From positions 30,001-94,000 of the forward strand of contig JAWDGP010002675.1 of the NCBI GenBank assembly GCA_033675545.1: 64,000 nt of DNA, read 5' to 3'. The DNA is from Elysia crispata (lineage: Eukaryota > Mollusca > Gastropoda > Plakobranchidae). The notes below the pieces were generated by a model that was not told the DNA's origin, searched no databases, and saw only the letters and a list, made by a program, of their open reading frames with translations. Position numbers and translations under genes: made by a program. Shown here in pieces: positions 51,381-64,000 of this stretch (positions are counted from its first letter, which is position 1; each line of letters starts with the position of its first letter).

Positions 51381-52506
51381 CTGAAAAAAAAAAATTACAG
51401 AATAAAAAATTAACAATTGACTTTGAGCAACGAAATAGTTGACTGCACAAAAAATATCTACAACTTTCAAATTAAAATGAGCAACAAATTGAAAGCTTCT
51501 TACTTCTGCTCCAATATATTTAATGATTACTTCAATAATTTGCTGCTTTGACATGTTTGATATGACATCTTTTGATCTGAATACGGCAAAATAAAATAAG
51601 AAAAAAAAATTGAATTTGAAAAAAAAACCACATATTTTCTTAGTTACATATTGTATTTGAAATTTGCATTTATTTGATTGAAAAAAAAAATGCATAGAGC
51701 TTTTCTGATAAGCTGCAAAAATATTATACCTTTACGGCTTATGCAATGAAAATTTAATTAATTTTCAAATTCGAAGTGAAACGAAAATGCATCCAAGTAC
51801 CTTGAAATCAAAATGATATGGACTCAAGCAAAATAGAAAAAAATCCCCAATTCTTTGTCTTTCTTACACTTTAGTATAACACTTCATGGAACAAAATATC
51901 CAAAAAATTAAACTTAAAATGTTACATAATTCTAGATTCTAACTTCCCCTTAATTTTGCTGCAGAATGCTAACTATAATTAGAATTAAAAAAAAACAAAA
52001 AACATACATCCCACTTTCTATTTAGATAAAAATATTTAATTAAGCAGGACCTGATAAGGCTGCTTTTTTTTTTTAAAAAGGATCTTACAGATTATTTTTT
52101 TAAAATCATTTACAGCTATTTTGCTTATTTTATAATGAATAAGTTGGCGTCAGCAAATTTTGGATTCAACAAAATGTTCAATTAGACCAGGCTTAATCTT
52201 TGGGTCTAAAATTTTTTAAACTAAATAATTATCAAAGAAGACTGATACAAAGTAAATATAAAGATAGCTTGGGAAATGAGTAAGCCATTTAAATGTGTGA
52301 GCTAGAAACCATTATTAGACATCAGTAGAATTTATTTTTCAGATACAGCTGAACCTCTTAAACAAAAAGAAATGTTCAGAAGACTTGTTTAAAATGAGAC
52401 AGTTACAACTTATCAAATCAATTATAAAATGAAATATTTCAGTAAAATACTTTGCAATGTACAGATAAACAAAATGAAAAAGTAATATCATGGACTGAAG
52501 GTTTAC

Positions 52507-52769
52507 CTTTTGGGAATAGAGGACAGGATGTCAACCAGTCTTGACAAGACAGATCTCTGACAACTGGAATTCTTTTTAAGATGTGTTTGCTTCAATTTAC
52601 CAAAAAAATAAAACGGTTTTACTAAATCCGTTATAGTTTGAAATGCAGCGTGTCCTGATGATATGTCAAGGTGCATAATGATATGAGCACCCACGATCAA
52701 AACTGATGAAATGATCCAGAATAAACTTATCAGATCAAGTGACTCCAATGAAAATACAAAAGAGAACAT
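52507..52769 (-). CDS. SRD5A3: SRD5A3 exon 1: polyprenal/polyprenol reductase, N-terminus
   Basis: Start of a gene for the ER-membrane steroid 5-alpha-reductase family member SRD5A3. It acts in reducing the alpha-isoprene of polyprenol-type lipids towards dolichol, the carrier for N-glycosylation. ATG at 52769 gives MFSFVFSLESLDLISLFWII with a first membrane segment (LFWIISSVLIVGAHIIM), then a basic loop and IPKR at the donor AAAAG|GTAAAC. Exons 1-4 sum to 885 nt, or 294 residues, against 318 in human. All phases fit. A TTCTATTACAG acceptor just upstream (exon would begin at 52777) suggests a separate 5' UTR exon further right, which I could not place. This is the only complete host gene here. 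Confidence 0.9.
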
Positions 52770-52859
52770 TTTTGATCCTGTAATAGAAAAGATAAAATGA
52801 ATTAGTACTGGAAGTGAAATACAGTTTAGATCAAACGAAAGTTACACATTCTTTTCAAA

Positions 52860-53880
52860 ACCATTCATGTTTTTTTTTTCTCCAATTCTATTGGACAAGT
52901 GGCATTGATATTGCACTCGATATGCTTGACATTAGAAAGAAAGAAGTTCTACTAGCAGCAAATTGAGAGGGCATGACTGTTTCTCCATCTGCCTCTATTT
53001 TTCTCTCCATCTCACCAGGTTCCCCTCCCCTTCTAGCATCTTCTCATCTCAATCCATCTTTCTCTGACATTTCGTGCTGGTCTTCAGATTGGGTACCTTG
53101 GTTTAGTATATTAAAATATGATGCCGTAGTTTTTTTTATTTATTGGCAATTCATTGTTAGAAAATGATTTACACCTACCTGAGGCATTAATAAGTTTCTA
53201 TATGACAAATAATGGCCTGTTGAAGAGGTGAATCACGAATGTTCTCAGCTAGGTACCTTACCCAATGAGAAATCGTTCGCATATCGTATCTTTTCTTGAG
53301 CAGGTCTCACATAACACTCAAAATTTCAACCTTAGAAATATTATTTTTTTCTGCCTTCATTTCCTTTCAGCTTTCTATTGCAAGTATAATAGTATTTAAA
53401 AAAAAAATTGCAGTACGTCAGACAAACAACTGGATCTAGATCCATATATTTAACATCCAGTTGATAGAATCTTGGACTTCAATCCTTTGTCAGGTTCTAT
53501 GGTGGGATAAGGTCTCGCTTTGCTTTAACAGATAGCCCCTATTTGAGTTAAATTCAGGTACAAACGATGGTTCCTTGTTGTATACATGTGAATTTTGACC
53601 TTAGACTGAATTGATGCTTAGCTAGAGTAGAAAAAAACTAAAGGAACGAGTTCCTTTTAGGTACGGACTAATTTACACACCAAAGAGGGCTTTGCTTGAT
53701 CGGGACCACAGAAAAAGATTGAGCTTGGTTTTTGCTTGGGGTTACACAAAGAAGAAAAATTAATTTATTTCAGCTCTGTCTCTTATCTAACTTATTAAGT
53801 TCTAAGTAGGAAACACACTATAGGGTTGCTACTGTTTCTTGTATGTAAAAAACCCTCCATACCTAAAAGATACTCTTTCT
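52860..53880. other. 5' flank of SRD5A3; no gene seen
   Basis: No recognised coding sequence. Any 5' UTR exon and promoter of SRD5A3 should lie here or towards 54900. The somewhat GC-richer patches near 54570-54640 and 54800-54860 are candidates only. Confidence 0.35.
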
Positions 53881-53889
53881 GAACTTAAC

Positions 53890-54480
53890 CCAACCTGAAT
53901 CTAGATCTAGAGGCTAGCGTCTAGATAGATCTAGATCAAGAGTTCCAGATGCTATAAGAGCTCAGATTTAAAGATAAGTTTACGCATAAAGCGAGATGGA
54001 ATGACACTTTTGACAGAGTGAATTGTTGGAAAATATCTTGTCTTCAATCCGCTTTTTGAAATACAAAAAGTAGGCAAAATTGAACAACCAATCTGGCTAC
54101 GTGGTATATCCCTGTGATGCTCAGAATTATACAAAGGTAACTATGAAAACACAAAGCCTGATGTTCGAATGAGGCTTCCTCAAACATATCAAAAGGCCAA
54201 TATTCACCAATGGCAATGAGTTGGAGGAATTTATGCTTGACTGTAGATCTAGAATCTAGATCTTCGTTCTAAATATGGACTAAAATTTCAAACTTGACAT
54301 TTAAATTTTTTCTTGAACACCAGGTCTAGATCTAGATCTAGATCGGATTTATAATTTAGATTTAAATCTTGAAATAATCTAGATCTAGATCTAGATCTGA
54401 AGTCTAGAAATAGAATGAGTAGACTGGTACTAGACCTTCTTAAAATCTAGATGTCTAGATATGGTGTAATTTGAGACGTT
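53890..54480. repeat. AGATCT/TCTAGA-rich degenerate repeat DNA
   Basis: Dense overlapping AGATCT and TCTAGA hexamers, for example GATCTAGATCTAGATC near 54330 and 54380. Smaller patches occur near 32020-32110 and 54715. The unit is self-complementary, so it looks the same on both strands. Confidence 0.75.
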
Positions 54481-55129
54481 ATTTTCACCCAAGTACACAT
54501 TGAATGGTGTAAACTCTGAAATTCTCTAAAATTTAATCTTTAGACTAATTAGTTTAGAGAATGAGGGCGCCCGGCGCTGAAATGTCACTGGTCGAGAGAC
54601 CTCGGAATAATGGCTCGGACAGTCGCGGTTGTAGTTTTTAACTTGTCTTTCCAATTTTTAGGCTTCACCCCTGAAATAAAATTTATAGATTCTAGCCGTC
54701 TTGACTACACCTCAATCTAGATCAATGCTTCAAAGTCAAAAAATCTCATATAGATCTAAATTCAGATTAGATTAATCAACATTCATACAAACTTTACAAG
54801 CACGATTGGTGCGGTGAGTCCACTCAGTCACTACGCGTCTCCGTGTGCCGTGTCCGTCTTCCACTTCAAATTTGGTTTCGTTTTCAAGTTACAGCAGTCT
54901 CGGCAGTCTACTAAATGGGCAGCAACTGCCTATAAATCATTGCCAATTTATGTAGTGACAATGGATTGAGGGAGGAAAAAAGTTTCCATACATGTAGAAG
55001 AAAAATGTACTAACAAAGAGAAATAAATAACACACATAAAAAGCAAGCAATTGGCAAACACATTGGTTTTAGCTAATCCTGGTCTTTTTTCCCGTTTTTA
55101 ATTTTACAAGAAGTAACTGGTTCTTCCAT

Positions 55130-55595
55130 ATCATCATCATCAAAGCCACTCACCCTGCAAAGGGTATGGGCCACGGACAACAGTCCCCCACTCCCGCCTA
55201 TCCTGAGCCATCCGTGTAATGTCCCTCCATGAGTGACCACTTGCCTTCATCTCCTCTTCCAAATTTCTTCTCCATGTTGTCCGTGGTCTTCCCCTGCTCC
55301 GTTTGCCTTGAGGGTTCCAGTGCAAGGATTGTCTTGTAATGCTGTTTCTTGGCTTTCTGAGAGTGTGCCCCAGCCATCTCCATCTTCTACGATCTTTGGT
55401 GGAATGCCATAGTGCCTCAGAAGTTTCCATAGGATGTCCCTGTCAATGCTGTCGAAGTTCTTCCATATACATGTAGTTATTTTCCGTTCCAGACATTCTA
55501 TGTAGAAATAGCTCCGAAGGTTTGCTCTTTGTACCCAATTTTTAGAAACATCATGTATGCATGTTTCTGTTTTATAAAGTCTTGCTGGAAACAAA
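55130..55595 (-). pseudogene. Truncated LINE (non-LTR) reverse transcriptase remnant
   Basis: The right part, on the minus strand, gives NFDSIDRDILWKLLRHYGIP and PKIV, the reverse-transcriptase block around the first catalytic region in many invertebrate LINEs. Immediately after, in another frame, comes RRRWRWLGHTLRKPRNSITR and QGKRSRGRPRTTWRRNLEEE, the usual C-terminal tail. In full elements these blocks are separated by some hundreds of residues including the YADD box. So this copy has an internal deletion near 55385-55395. The 3' end (near 55130) has a short ATG/GAT run that could be the tail. Confidence 0.8.
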
Positions 55596-55769
55596 ATTTT
55601 TTTCAGTGCCTGATCTGTCGATTACTTGATAAACAAAGCTAGCCGTTCGTCTTTCCCCGATCATCTGCCCCATTCTCGCTCTACCTTCCCTTGTTGATTA
55701 ACCTTGCTGTACGTCTTTGGGCCACTTGGGGTTAATGTTTTTATATGTAGTGAGTAACCAAACAGGCAT

Positions 55770-55915
55770 AAATGTGAACGTGTAAACAGATATGAATATA
55801 AACGTGGTCAAAAGAAAGCAATATGAGCGTGGTCAACAGCTGTCAAAAGAAAGCTGTATGAACGTGGTCATCAGCGGTCAACAGCTATAATTGTGAACGC
55901 AGTCAACAGACAATT
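55770..55915. repeat. Imperfect GAACGTGGTCAACAG repeats
   Basis: Four or five irregular copies of a phrase like TATGAACGTGGTCAACAGC with variable spacing and small insertions. No coding content. Confidence 0.7.
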
Positions 55916-55927
55916 ATGAAATGGTAA

Positions 55928-55928
<1 letters not shown>

Positions 55929-55983
<55 letters not shown>

Positions 55984-56151
55984 CAGTTAAGGTAATCCCC
56001 TTTTGTATCTAATCCTAAAGTGGTTGAGGTGAGTCTAGTTTGTAGGTGCGCGATTACCCGATATATGATAATTCTCGCTTCTCTTTTTTCTTTTTTTTTT
56101 TTAAGCCCATTAACCCACAAAATGTTAATACAAACCCCCCCCCCCCCCCCC
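55929..56151. repeat. TA microsatellite and poly-C run
   Basis: TA repeats at 55929-55978 and a run of about 17 C at 56135-56151 followed by A. The poly-C length is unreliable. Confidence 0.92.
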
Positions 56152-56472
56152 GAAAAAAAAGTGAGAAAGTAAAAATACATAATCAGCAATAATAACTCAT
56201 TAAAAAGATGAATTTTCACTGCTCAACAGCCCAGACAACTCTGAATGACCTGTGTTGGAGACTGAGTAATTGAGCACAGGAGACCTGTTTTCATCTTTAT
56301 TTTGGGCAAGCTATATTCCTTCAATTAAGTGGTTAATGGTTTAACAAGTCTCATTGAATGCTTTTAATCCCTGGCTTTCCCTTATTTGATTGAAACCGCT
56401 TACTAGCTTACTATTAATTTTTTTTAAATATATTTTATCACTATTACTATTACCATTGTTATTATCATTATC

Positions 56473-56580
<108 letters not shown>

Positions 56581-56599
56581 GAAAATGGTGGTGGAATGG

Positions 56600-57354
56600 T
56601 TTAACACATAATTATTGTAATAATATTGTCGGTACAATGCCACTTTGTGATTATTATGACATTCTTGGTTCTATGCCAAAAATTATTTTCTTTGTTGTAA
56701 TCTTTTTATTAATTTGCGATGATTATAAGAATGAATTTATTATGACTTGGTAGAACAGGCAACCTTTGGTTCTGTTGCACCCGCCTAGCGACGTAGGAAA
56801 AGACATGGAATCTCGTTGACTTTACGCCAGATCCATCGAAATGCGAAATGCACTAAGATTTTTTAGTTCCACGAATGAGAAAAAAATACATAGGCCTAGT
56901 AGGTTTGGAATGCAATCATCTAAACATTTGCAAGAATAACGAATAAGTCACGCTATTGAAACTATTGCAACGTTGAAGTTTATAATTTAAACCTCAGCAA
57001 TGTATTGTTTTCAAATCCATTACGAGTTATCGCTACTATAGTCTTTCTTAGAAATATTGTTCAAGTTTTCTTACTGAAAATACTCTTAATTTTACCCTTG
57101 CACTGCATGTGAATTTCAAAACGGATTGATCCACTGAATGGGCTTAGAGCTAAAGCATGAAAAATTCAGATGTGTTCCATTAATTTCATGTCAAATTTCT
57201 TACTCTTTAGTAATTCTAAAGAGCGCAGAGCTTCTACTCATTAATTGCTTTAAAAGAATGTTTTTATTTATAATAGTACTTTCATTACTTTCCACATTAC
57301 ATTAATTCAGACATCACTTGTTTTATATTTTCCGACGACATTACAAATCTTTAC

Positions 57355-57386
<32 letters not shown>

Positions 57387-57920
57387 CATGTATATAGCTA
57401 TGATATATTTTACTCCTTTTATTCTTATTTTGTTTTCCACAATATCCCGATGGTTAATGGTTCTTATTTTTTTTTACTCTGACCAATCAAAGTACAAATG
57501 AAATAAATCCACAGGAAGTTTTTTTCCTTACCCAGTCAGCTAAACCAAATTATTAGGTATTATTCATGACTGTACTTCTGCGATTCTTAATTGTCAGCCA
57601 TTACATAACATGGAAAATGAGTCAGATTGCATGCAGATTTGTCAAAGAAAATTATTCATATGGATAAAAACTATCTAATTAAGCAGCAGAAACCGCGTTA
57701 TCACTGGTTTTTGATACAATATTATCAATACTAACTCTTCCATGGCTACACAGCAGAACAGGGCGTGGTAGTGACACCAAAATAATCATACCTTTTGAGT
57801 TGATTTACTCATTGATGGAGTCGATACATTTACATCTTGACTCATTTGATACACCGTTAATTTTAGAATCCAGGTTATATGAAAGACAAAAGCGGCGGTC
57901 CATAAATAGGAAAAATATAA
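56600..57920. other. Non-coding stretch
   Basis: AT-rich, with a TA run at 57353-57379. No gene recognised on either strand. Confidence 0.45.
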
Positions 57921-58028
57921 CTGTGTGTGTCAGAGAAAAGAAAGAGAGATGAAGCGAAAAATAGAGAAAGAGGAAGGGGAATGTGTATAGGGGGAGAGAA
58001 AGAATGTGCATGTGGTTCTGTGTGTGTT

Positions 58029-58204
<176 letters not shown>

Positions 58205-59415
58205 GATATAACTGTGTAATCCAATAAAAAAAGAAATGCCAAAGAATTTAAATCCATGAGTCAAATGAAAGCTGTCCTGTAGTGTCATGTACTTTGGATA
58301 CAGAGCATTTTATATAGTTCATAGAGCGGATAGTCCGGTATTTTAAAAGGATTTTTATAATAATATAAATGAAGAGTCATGGTCCACATTTTATAAAACC
58401 CATGCCATAACGATGTGCAAAATAAGAACTATAAAAGAGCACAGTAGACACTACCAATGTTCAAAAGTCTGAAAATCAAAGCCGGGAGGGAAAAAATGAT
58501 ACTACGAAAAGAGCAAATAGAATATATTTTGTCCTACAACAAAGTAGATGTGAAAATTTTCGAACTGTCTGATTGTTGATTTAATGATCCCTCAATCTGT
58601 AAAGCCATCTTTGTGAAACTGTGCTGGGTTTTAAATAGATTTAAGTATGTACTTATATATGTGTTTTAAAAAGTACAAGCACCTGATTATTTCCATCTAT
58701 ATAAATATGAAAGGAATGTTTATGCTGCCCAGTAAATAATTATATGTAATTCACAAGGGTAACGCATGCGGTGCAAGCTAATCAAGTGATGAGGAATGAA
58801 GGATCCAGAAACAAATGACATTACATCATCAACATCTTATGCCTTACTTCAACCAAGAGAACGCAATCACAAGGAGACATAAGCTTGATTATTTGTCACT
58901 ATTTAGGTACATTGTTTACACGGTTTGATAACTATAGCCCAGACAAAAACAAGCATTTCGTTGAGACTATCAATAGACATTTGTGGAACCAGGACATGTG
59001 ACCACTAAACAATTTAAAGAATTTAGAAATTCTTGGCCCAAATTAAACTCGGTGTTAAACCCAGCATGGCCTCATTTTCCCGCTGGGTCAATGTCGGAAG
59101 GTTGCAAGCTGGGCCTGACCCGCTCCTCTTGTTCTGACGAGACTAGTACTTAGAGAAAATACTACGGTAGCTAGAAATCGCATTAAATCAACAAGAGATT
59201 ACAATGATTTGCTGTGCAGCGCCTTAGCGTGGGATGACTTGGGTTAACCTGGTCCTAGTAGGACAACACTTCTATGTAGGCATCTGATCATCTTGGGATC
59301 TGAGTGTCAGCCGGTTCAGGCTAAGCATCACAGCATACGGCTCTTTGTAGCCCGATATGAGAGACCTTCGTAAAAGGTCATCAGAAAAGCCGTTGGCCTA
59401 TTTTCCACTAAGCTA

Positions 59416-59512
<97 letters not shown>

Positions 59513-59513
59513 T

Positions 59514-59563
<50 letters not shown>

Positions 59564-59608
59564 CTTCTTCTTCTTCTTCTTCTTCTTCTTCTTCTTCTTC
59601 TTCTTCTT

Positions 59609-59679
<71 letters not shown>

Positions 59680-59705
59680 CATTATTATTACTATTATTAT
59701 CATTT
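59416..59705. repeat. Compound TTA-TTG-TTC-TTA microsatellite
   Basis: Four clean blocks of triplets differing at one position: TTA (59416-59512), TTG (59515-59562), TTC (59563-59636), then TTA again with a few interruptions to 59705. All long frames across it are homopolymeric artefacts. Confidence 0.97.
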
Positions 59706-59739
59706 TTGTCAGACTGATAGACGCAAACAGGCATAGAAA

Positions 59740-62700
59740 ATCATAAAAACAAAAAAATAAAACAAAAACAAAAAACAATAAACAAACGAAACAAAGCAAA
59801 AGGGAAAAAAAAGTGTATCGCAAAAAATGGGAGGTAACAGATAACGATGCAAAACATTGACTGAGATTGAAGAAGTTCTCTCCCTTTGAAACCTTTTTAA
59901 TTCTTATTTGAACAGTCATTCTCACATTATTTTTAGACTTGAACTTTCGCTTTTTGTTTTTTTGGCAGTCTATTTTCCTACACTTTTATCATTAATCAAG
60001 ATGGAGATATTTTTGTGGGTAACATAGTGGAGTTGGTGACTGGACTCTGAACTTCTTTAAGGAATGACCATGCAAAACCACAATTACCACTTACAATAAC
60101 AAAAAGACACCAGTAACAGCAGCACCAGCAAGAACAACAACTTATTGTATTAAAAACATCACTATTTCATGTTTTCGATCCCAATGTTTCAAAAACAAAA
60201 CAACCACAAAACTTCAAAATTTGTAGAACATTTTGGCGACTGCTTCAAAGTTTTTCATATTCGATTAGATACGCTTTCTATTTTTTTTTCGATATCGACT
60301 GTTTTACTTTGTTATTAGATCCACACCAGTTTCGTTACGACCTTTGCAGACCACGAAAAGAATCGGACTTCTATATAAATTGGGATGTCCTTCTTTAGCT
60401 TACAATCTAGGGCACCCCATGACTAATGGGACTACCGGGAGCTTTTTATGAACTGTTATTTACTCGTAACTCGATAGGTCTATGAGCGTACCTAACTGTT
60501 TACTTTACTCGTTACTCGATAGGTCTATGAGCGTACCTAACTGTATCATATCAACTCGGTGAAGGGCTTAACTATCAGCGCCTCTCTGTAAAGACATAGA
60601 TTAGTGTTGATGCAACGACTTCCTCAGCCATCATCTTAATTATTACGCTTTTGTCGCGACAGCCCTAAGTGAGCAGCAAACACATGGATTCTAACTCACA
60701 CTTCCCTGTTATCAGACGAATACTTCTGCCCCCCTCCCCCCCCCTTGACCTTGAAGGTTGCATGCTTAAGTTGGCCCATTTATTCACTTCTTCCGTTAAG
60801 ACCGGTTAAGATTGTTAGTTTTGGAAACGAAAACACTATATCCTCAAGGCTCAGTGAAGCTTTGCTCACCACGACCTTCAAAGGGTGAGGAATACAAATT
60901 TGCTTAGCACAACAAACCAATAAGGAAATATCTGGGCTCCAGTTTATCAAGCCCAGCTCTCTGCGCATTTTCCTCACATCATTTCGATCACTGTAATCAG
61001 ACAACGAATAGTGATCAAGCCTGAAGGGTTAAGAGGAGAACAAGGCTCACCCCAAACCGCCATTAATGAGGAGCCAGAGTGACGCCCCTTGCCGACACCT
61101 CTCACCTTGCACAGCGTCCAGTCTGGGTCTGGGAATGGCCAGTAGGTTAATGGCTGGCTACACAGAGCATCCTCTTTGTCTGCACTGCTGTTCTGGTTAT
61201 CTAAACAAGGCTGAGTCTTGGCAGTTAAGCACCCGCCTCTTGCTGATACGTGTGGCCATAAGTGGTCCTCAAGACAGAGTTATCTGCCCCATCTTCCTGT
61301 GAGTTGATGGGAAGTCATCAATAGCTTTCTTTCATCTCCTTACAAGGCGAACAAACTGTATGAAAATCAGCAAATTCTGAAAACGAAGTTGTAAATTCAC
61401 ACCGATATCAGAGCACCGAAATAAACAGACTAAGAAATGGCCGTACACAGAACTGGTACTAGAGAGCCACGCAAACGTAAAAGTAAACACAGGGCATCAT
61501 CCAAAACCACACCTTCTGCAGCTTTCCACTGCTTTGTCCATACTGACTGCATTTAAAGTATAATAGGAAGTTAGAAGATTTGAGCTTATGATTACAAAAA
61601 CAAGTATTATTATAATAAAGATATTTCGCTTTTATTGTGACTTTATGTTCATAAACAAAACCTTTTCTATTGTTAAGTTTAAATTAGTAAGTATAGTACT
61701 TACATTGGTTTTTTTTTACATTACTCCATCTAAAAATAGATCCTTTGACTTAAAATGCCTTATCTAAACCTTGCACAATGTTATCATATTTTTCAACTGC
61801 TTTCATCTGTCAAAAATAATAATGCTTTCAAAAGAAAGAACTCGTCATTGACTTAAAAGCCAAGACACAAAGAATTATCTTCAAATTCACATCTCATGGT
61901 TGACTGGATTTGGAAAATCAATCACTTAATAAACAATATTCGTTTCCTCTCAAAGTCTACTTATCTGTATCATTTTTCCATACTTTTTTTTGTTTCTCAC
62001 TCTCTACTTTGTCTGTGCCTGTCTTTGTCCGTTGTCATTCTGTATTTCTTTACACGTGTTTGTGTATTCCTCAAGCTTCCTTTCTCTCCATCTCTCTTTC
62101 TTTTCTGTCACATACAAGACAATTCCGCGAAGAGAACGTGTAGAGGTCTTAAAGGATACTGGTTTTTGTCGGCTTGGACAAACCTCTGCCACTTTTTTCT
62201 TTTCTTTTCTTTTTTTTTTTTAACAAAACTCACGACAGTTTAAAAACAAAACCAACAAAACACCCACAATAATAAAAAGCCGTATGTTGAACAACAGATA
62301 CCAACATTGCTGGAGGAAACTATTAAAGAGACCCTCCAAGACGTGCTAATGCTACGTCATAAATGTGCCAAAAAAGAAAAAAAAATGGGTTAAATCAAAA
62401 TCTGTTATGTTTAAACAATTTCTAAGAGATAGTCCAAACTCTAGGGTGCCCTACTTTTATCACCCTAGAAACACATATCTTTTTCCTATGATAATGTAGT
62501 GTCTTGCAGAGTTTTCGTGATCACTTGTCTCTCAGTAAGAGGTGCTCATCACAATAAGGAGAGGCTACTCTAGTGAGATTTTTTATCCTGAAGAAAGTGA
62601 CCGGTCCTGGGATGGATGTCAGGGGAAGCTACTCTCGTGAGAGGTTATGCGGTACTGGACAGGCTATCTCTAAGAACAAATTTCTGTACTATAATAAAGT

Positions 62701-63360
62701 AACCTGAACATTTTTGTGGCCTTCATTGCTTGTAACCAAAAACTTCTCAAAGCGGATCCTTTTCCTTTTAAACTCCGTTTAAATATTCTAATGGGATTTT
62801 GAACAAGTAGCTAACGTCTAAAAGTGCTCAGAAATCCTACAATACCTGGCCTATAGATTTACTTCAGAGCACGGTTTCAACAACCTGTATATAATAAGGT
62901 TAAGTGTCCTAATTAATTTATTTTAACCCAAATGTGTTAACAAAATATTACTTCAAGGTCTATTCTTTCTTTTTAGTTTTTTTTCACTCCTTCTTTTCTT
63001 TTTTCTTTTTTTTTCAAACTGACATACATCAATCTTTGAACTAATTTTTAAATGTGGAACATGCTATTTAGCGGCATTTATTTTAAAAGTTTTTAAAATG
63101 AAAATGTAAAATGAAATCGGTTTACTTCTAATTTCATAACCTTTGCTTTCTATTGAAATCTTTTTACATGACATGTACTTGTATTGAGAGTGTACTGCAA
63201 TGATTAATGTCTATTCAGTGTGGTCAAATTGTTAAAAAAATTCTAATTAATTTTTGTAAACTAAGATCACCTCTTTCGAAGATAGAATATCTAGATTACG
63301 AAGATGTGGAGTTTGAAAACATTTGAACTCGTTTTTACTATGATTTGGGATCTATGAGAT
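59740..63360. other. Non-coding stretch with small duplications
   Basis: No gene recognised. Contents are a 45-bp tandem duplication at about 60461-60535 (TCGATAGGTCTATGAGCGTA repeated), a poly-C run near 60731-60745, and two similar phrases, GAGGCTACTCTAGTGAGA and GAAGCTACTCTCGTGAGA, about 60 bp apart near 62563 and 62624. Open frames at 60780-61302 and 61896-62243 have no domain. Confidence 0.5.
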
Positions 63361-63363
63361 CTG

Positions 63364-63532
<169 letters not shown>

Positions 63533-64000
63533 ATCATTATAAAAAAAACACAACTAGAAACACACATATCAGAACCAGAGAGGGAGAGGGACTCAGCACG
63601 CACTCTGCGCTCCATTCAAGCTTAGTGAAATCAATTAGCAACCAGTAAACCTTCCAGCTTTGCTCTTGTTTCACAGTAAGTTCTTACCGTACTTTGAATT
63701 CAAATACTACATATAGGCCAATGAACCGTCTTCAGTCCTGACTTTGGTGTGTGGGCAAAACATCCGTGGCGTCAAAGTATTCTTAGCCAAGAGACAAGTA
63801 CACAGCTCCATTGAGCGTCATCATCTAACTTCCCAGTAAACAGACATACTTGTATTTGTTTCCATTATTAGTATTTTTGTATATTTTCTCCGCCCAAGTC
63901 GCAATGGTTTCCTCTTTACGTTGCAGAGTTGGGCAGAGTTACCTGACCTCTCCCATTCTTCTGCTGCTTGACCACAGAACTCTTTCACGGTAAACAATTC

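Noticed and set aside
51339..51695. 118-codon frame overlapping SRD5A3 exon 2
   Set aside because: Phe-rich shadow of intron sequence in a different frame from the exon.
59210..59350. Possible tRNA or tRNA-derived SINE
   Set aside because: I could not build an acceptor stem or recognise A and B boxes. No tRNA gene in the window met a reasonable standard by eye.
60780..61302. Frames on both strands as host exons
   Set aside because: No domain, weak splice sites, different strands overlapping in one non-coding stretch.

Overview
This is eukaryotic, metazoan DNA, most likely from a mollusc and probably a gastropod. The organism call is inference. It rests on spliced genes with metazoan orthologues (a Cys-loop receptor and SRD5A3), very long GA/TTA microsatellites, AGATCT/TCTAGA-rich AT DNA, and a dense mix of invertebrate DNA transposons. 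I see no bacterial-type operons, CRISPR arrays or rRNA.

Host genes. (1) At 1092-5418 on the minus strand are the first three coding exons of a nicotinic-receptor-like or acetylcholine-binding-protein-like Cys-loop gene. All splice phases agree, and the gene runs off the left edge. A 33-bp minisatellite in its second intron abuts exon 2. (2) At 48067-52769 on the minus strand is a complete four-exon SRD5A3 (polyprenal/polyprenol reductase) gene, predicted at 294 aa. These are the only two host genes I can defend.

Transposon district, about 13.7-46.8 kb. At least six copies of one transposase family lie here (C-x2-C knuckle, then a D, then an [S/C]D-x-C-x2-QNKN motif, then GH[S/T]xME-type). 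One copy is a whole element, 35282-39290. It has 46-bp terminal inverted repeats, a 4-bp AAAT target duplication, repeated 11-bp subterminal motifs and a three-exon transposase; a Sola-type assignment is the best guess. Beside it are an intact FLYWCH/MULE element (39325-41378, 8-bp duplication) and a TTAA-flanked element with a Mutator-like/Kolobok-type transposase (27423-30565). There are also piggyBac, Ty3-type gag and LINE remnants, MADF-domain remnants and a SWIM-zinc-finger MULE pseudogene. The Sola-like and MULE elements are both inserted into that SWIM pseudogene, so the nesting order can be read.

Three otherwise open transposase frames (25.32, 29.72 and 37.77 kb) are each broken by exactly one extra base in a 7-8 nt homopolymer. 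The sequence may therefore under-report intact elements. A 122-bp tandem array at 24171-24655 repeats a small ORF ending in a splice donor, directly before a transposase splice acceptor of matching phase.

The rest (5.4-13.7 kb, 46.8-48.1 kb, 52.8-64 kb apart from listed items) is AT-rich non-coding DNA with microsatellites, minisatellites and one truncated LINE.
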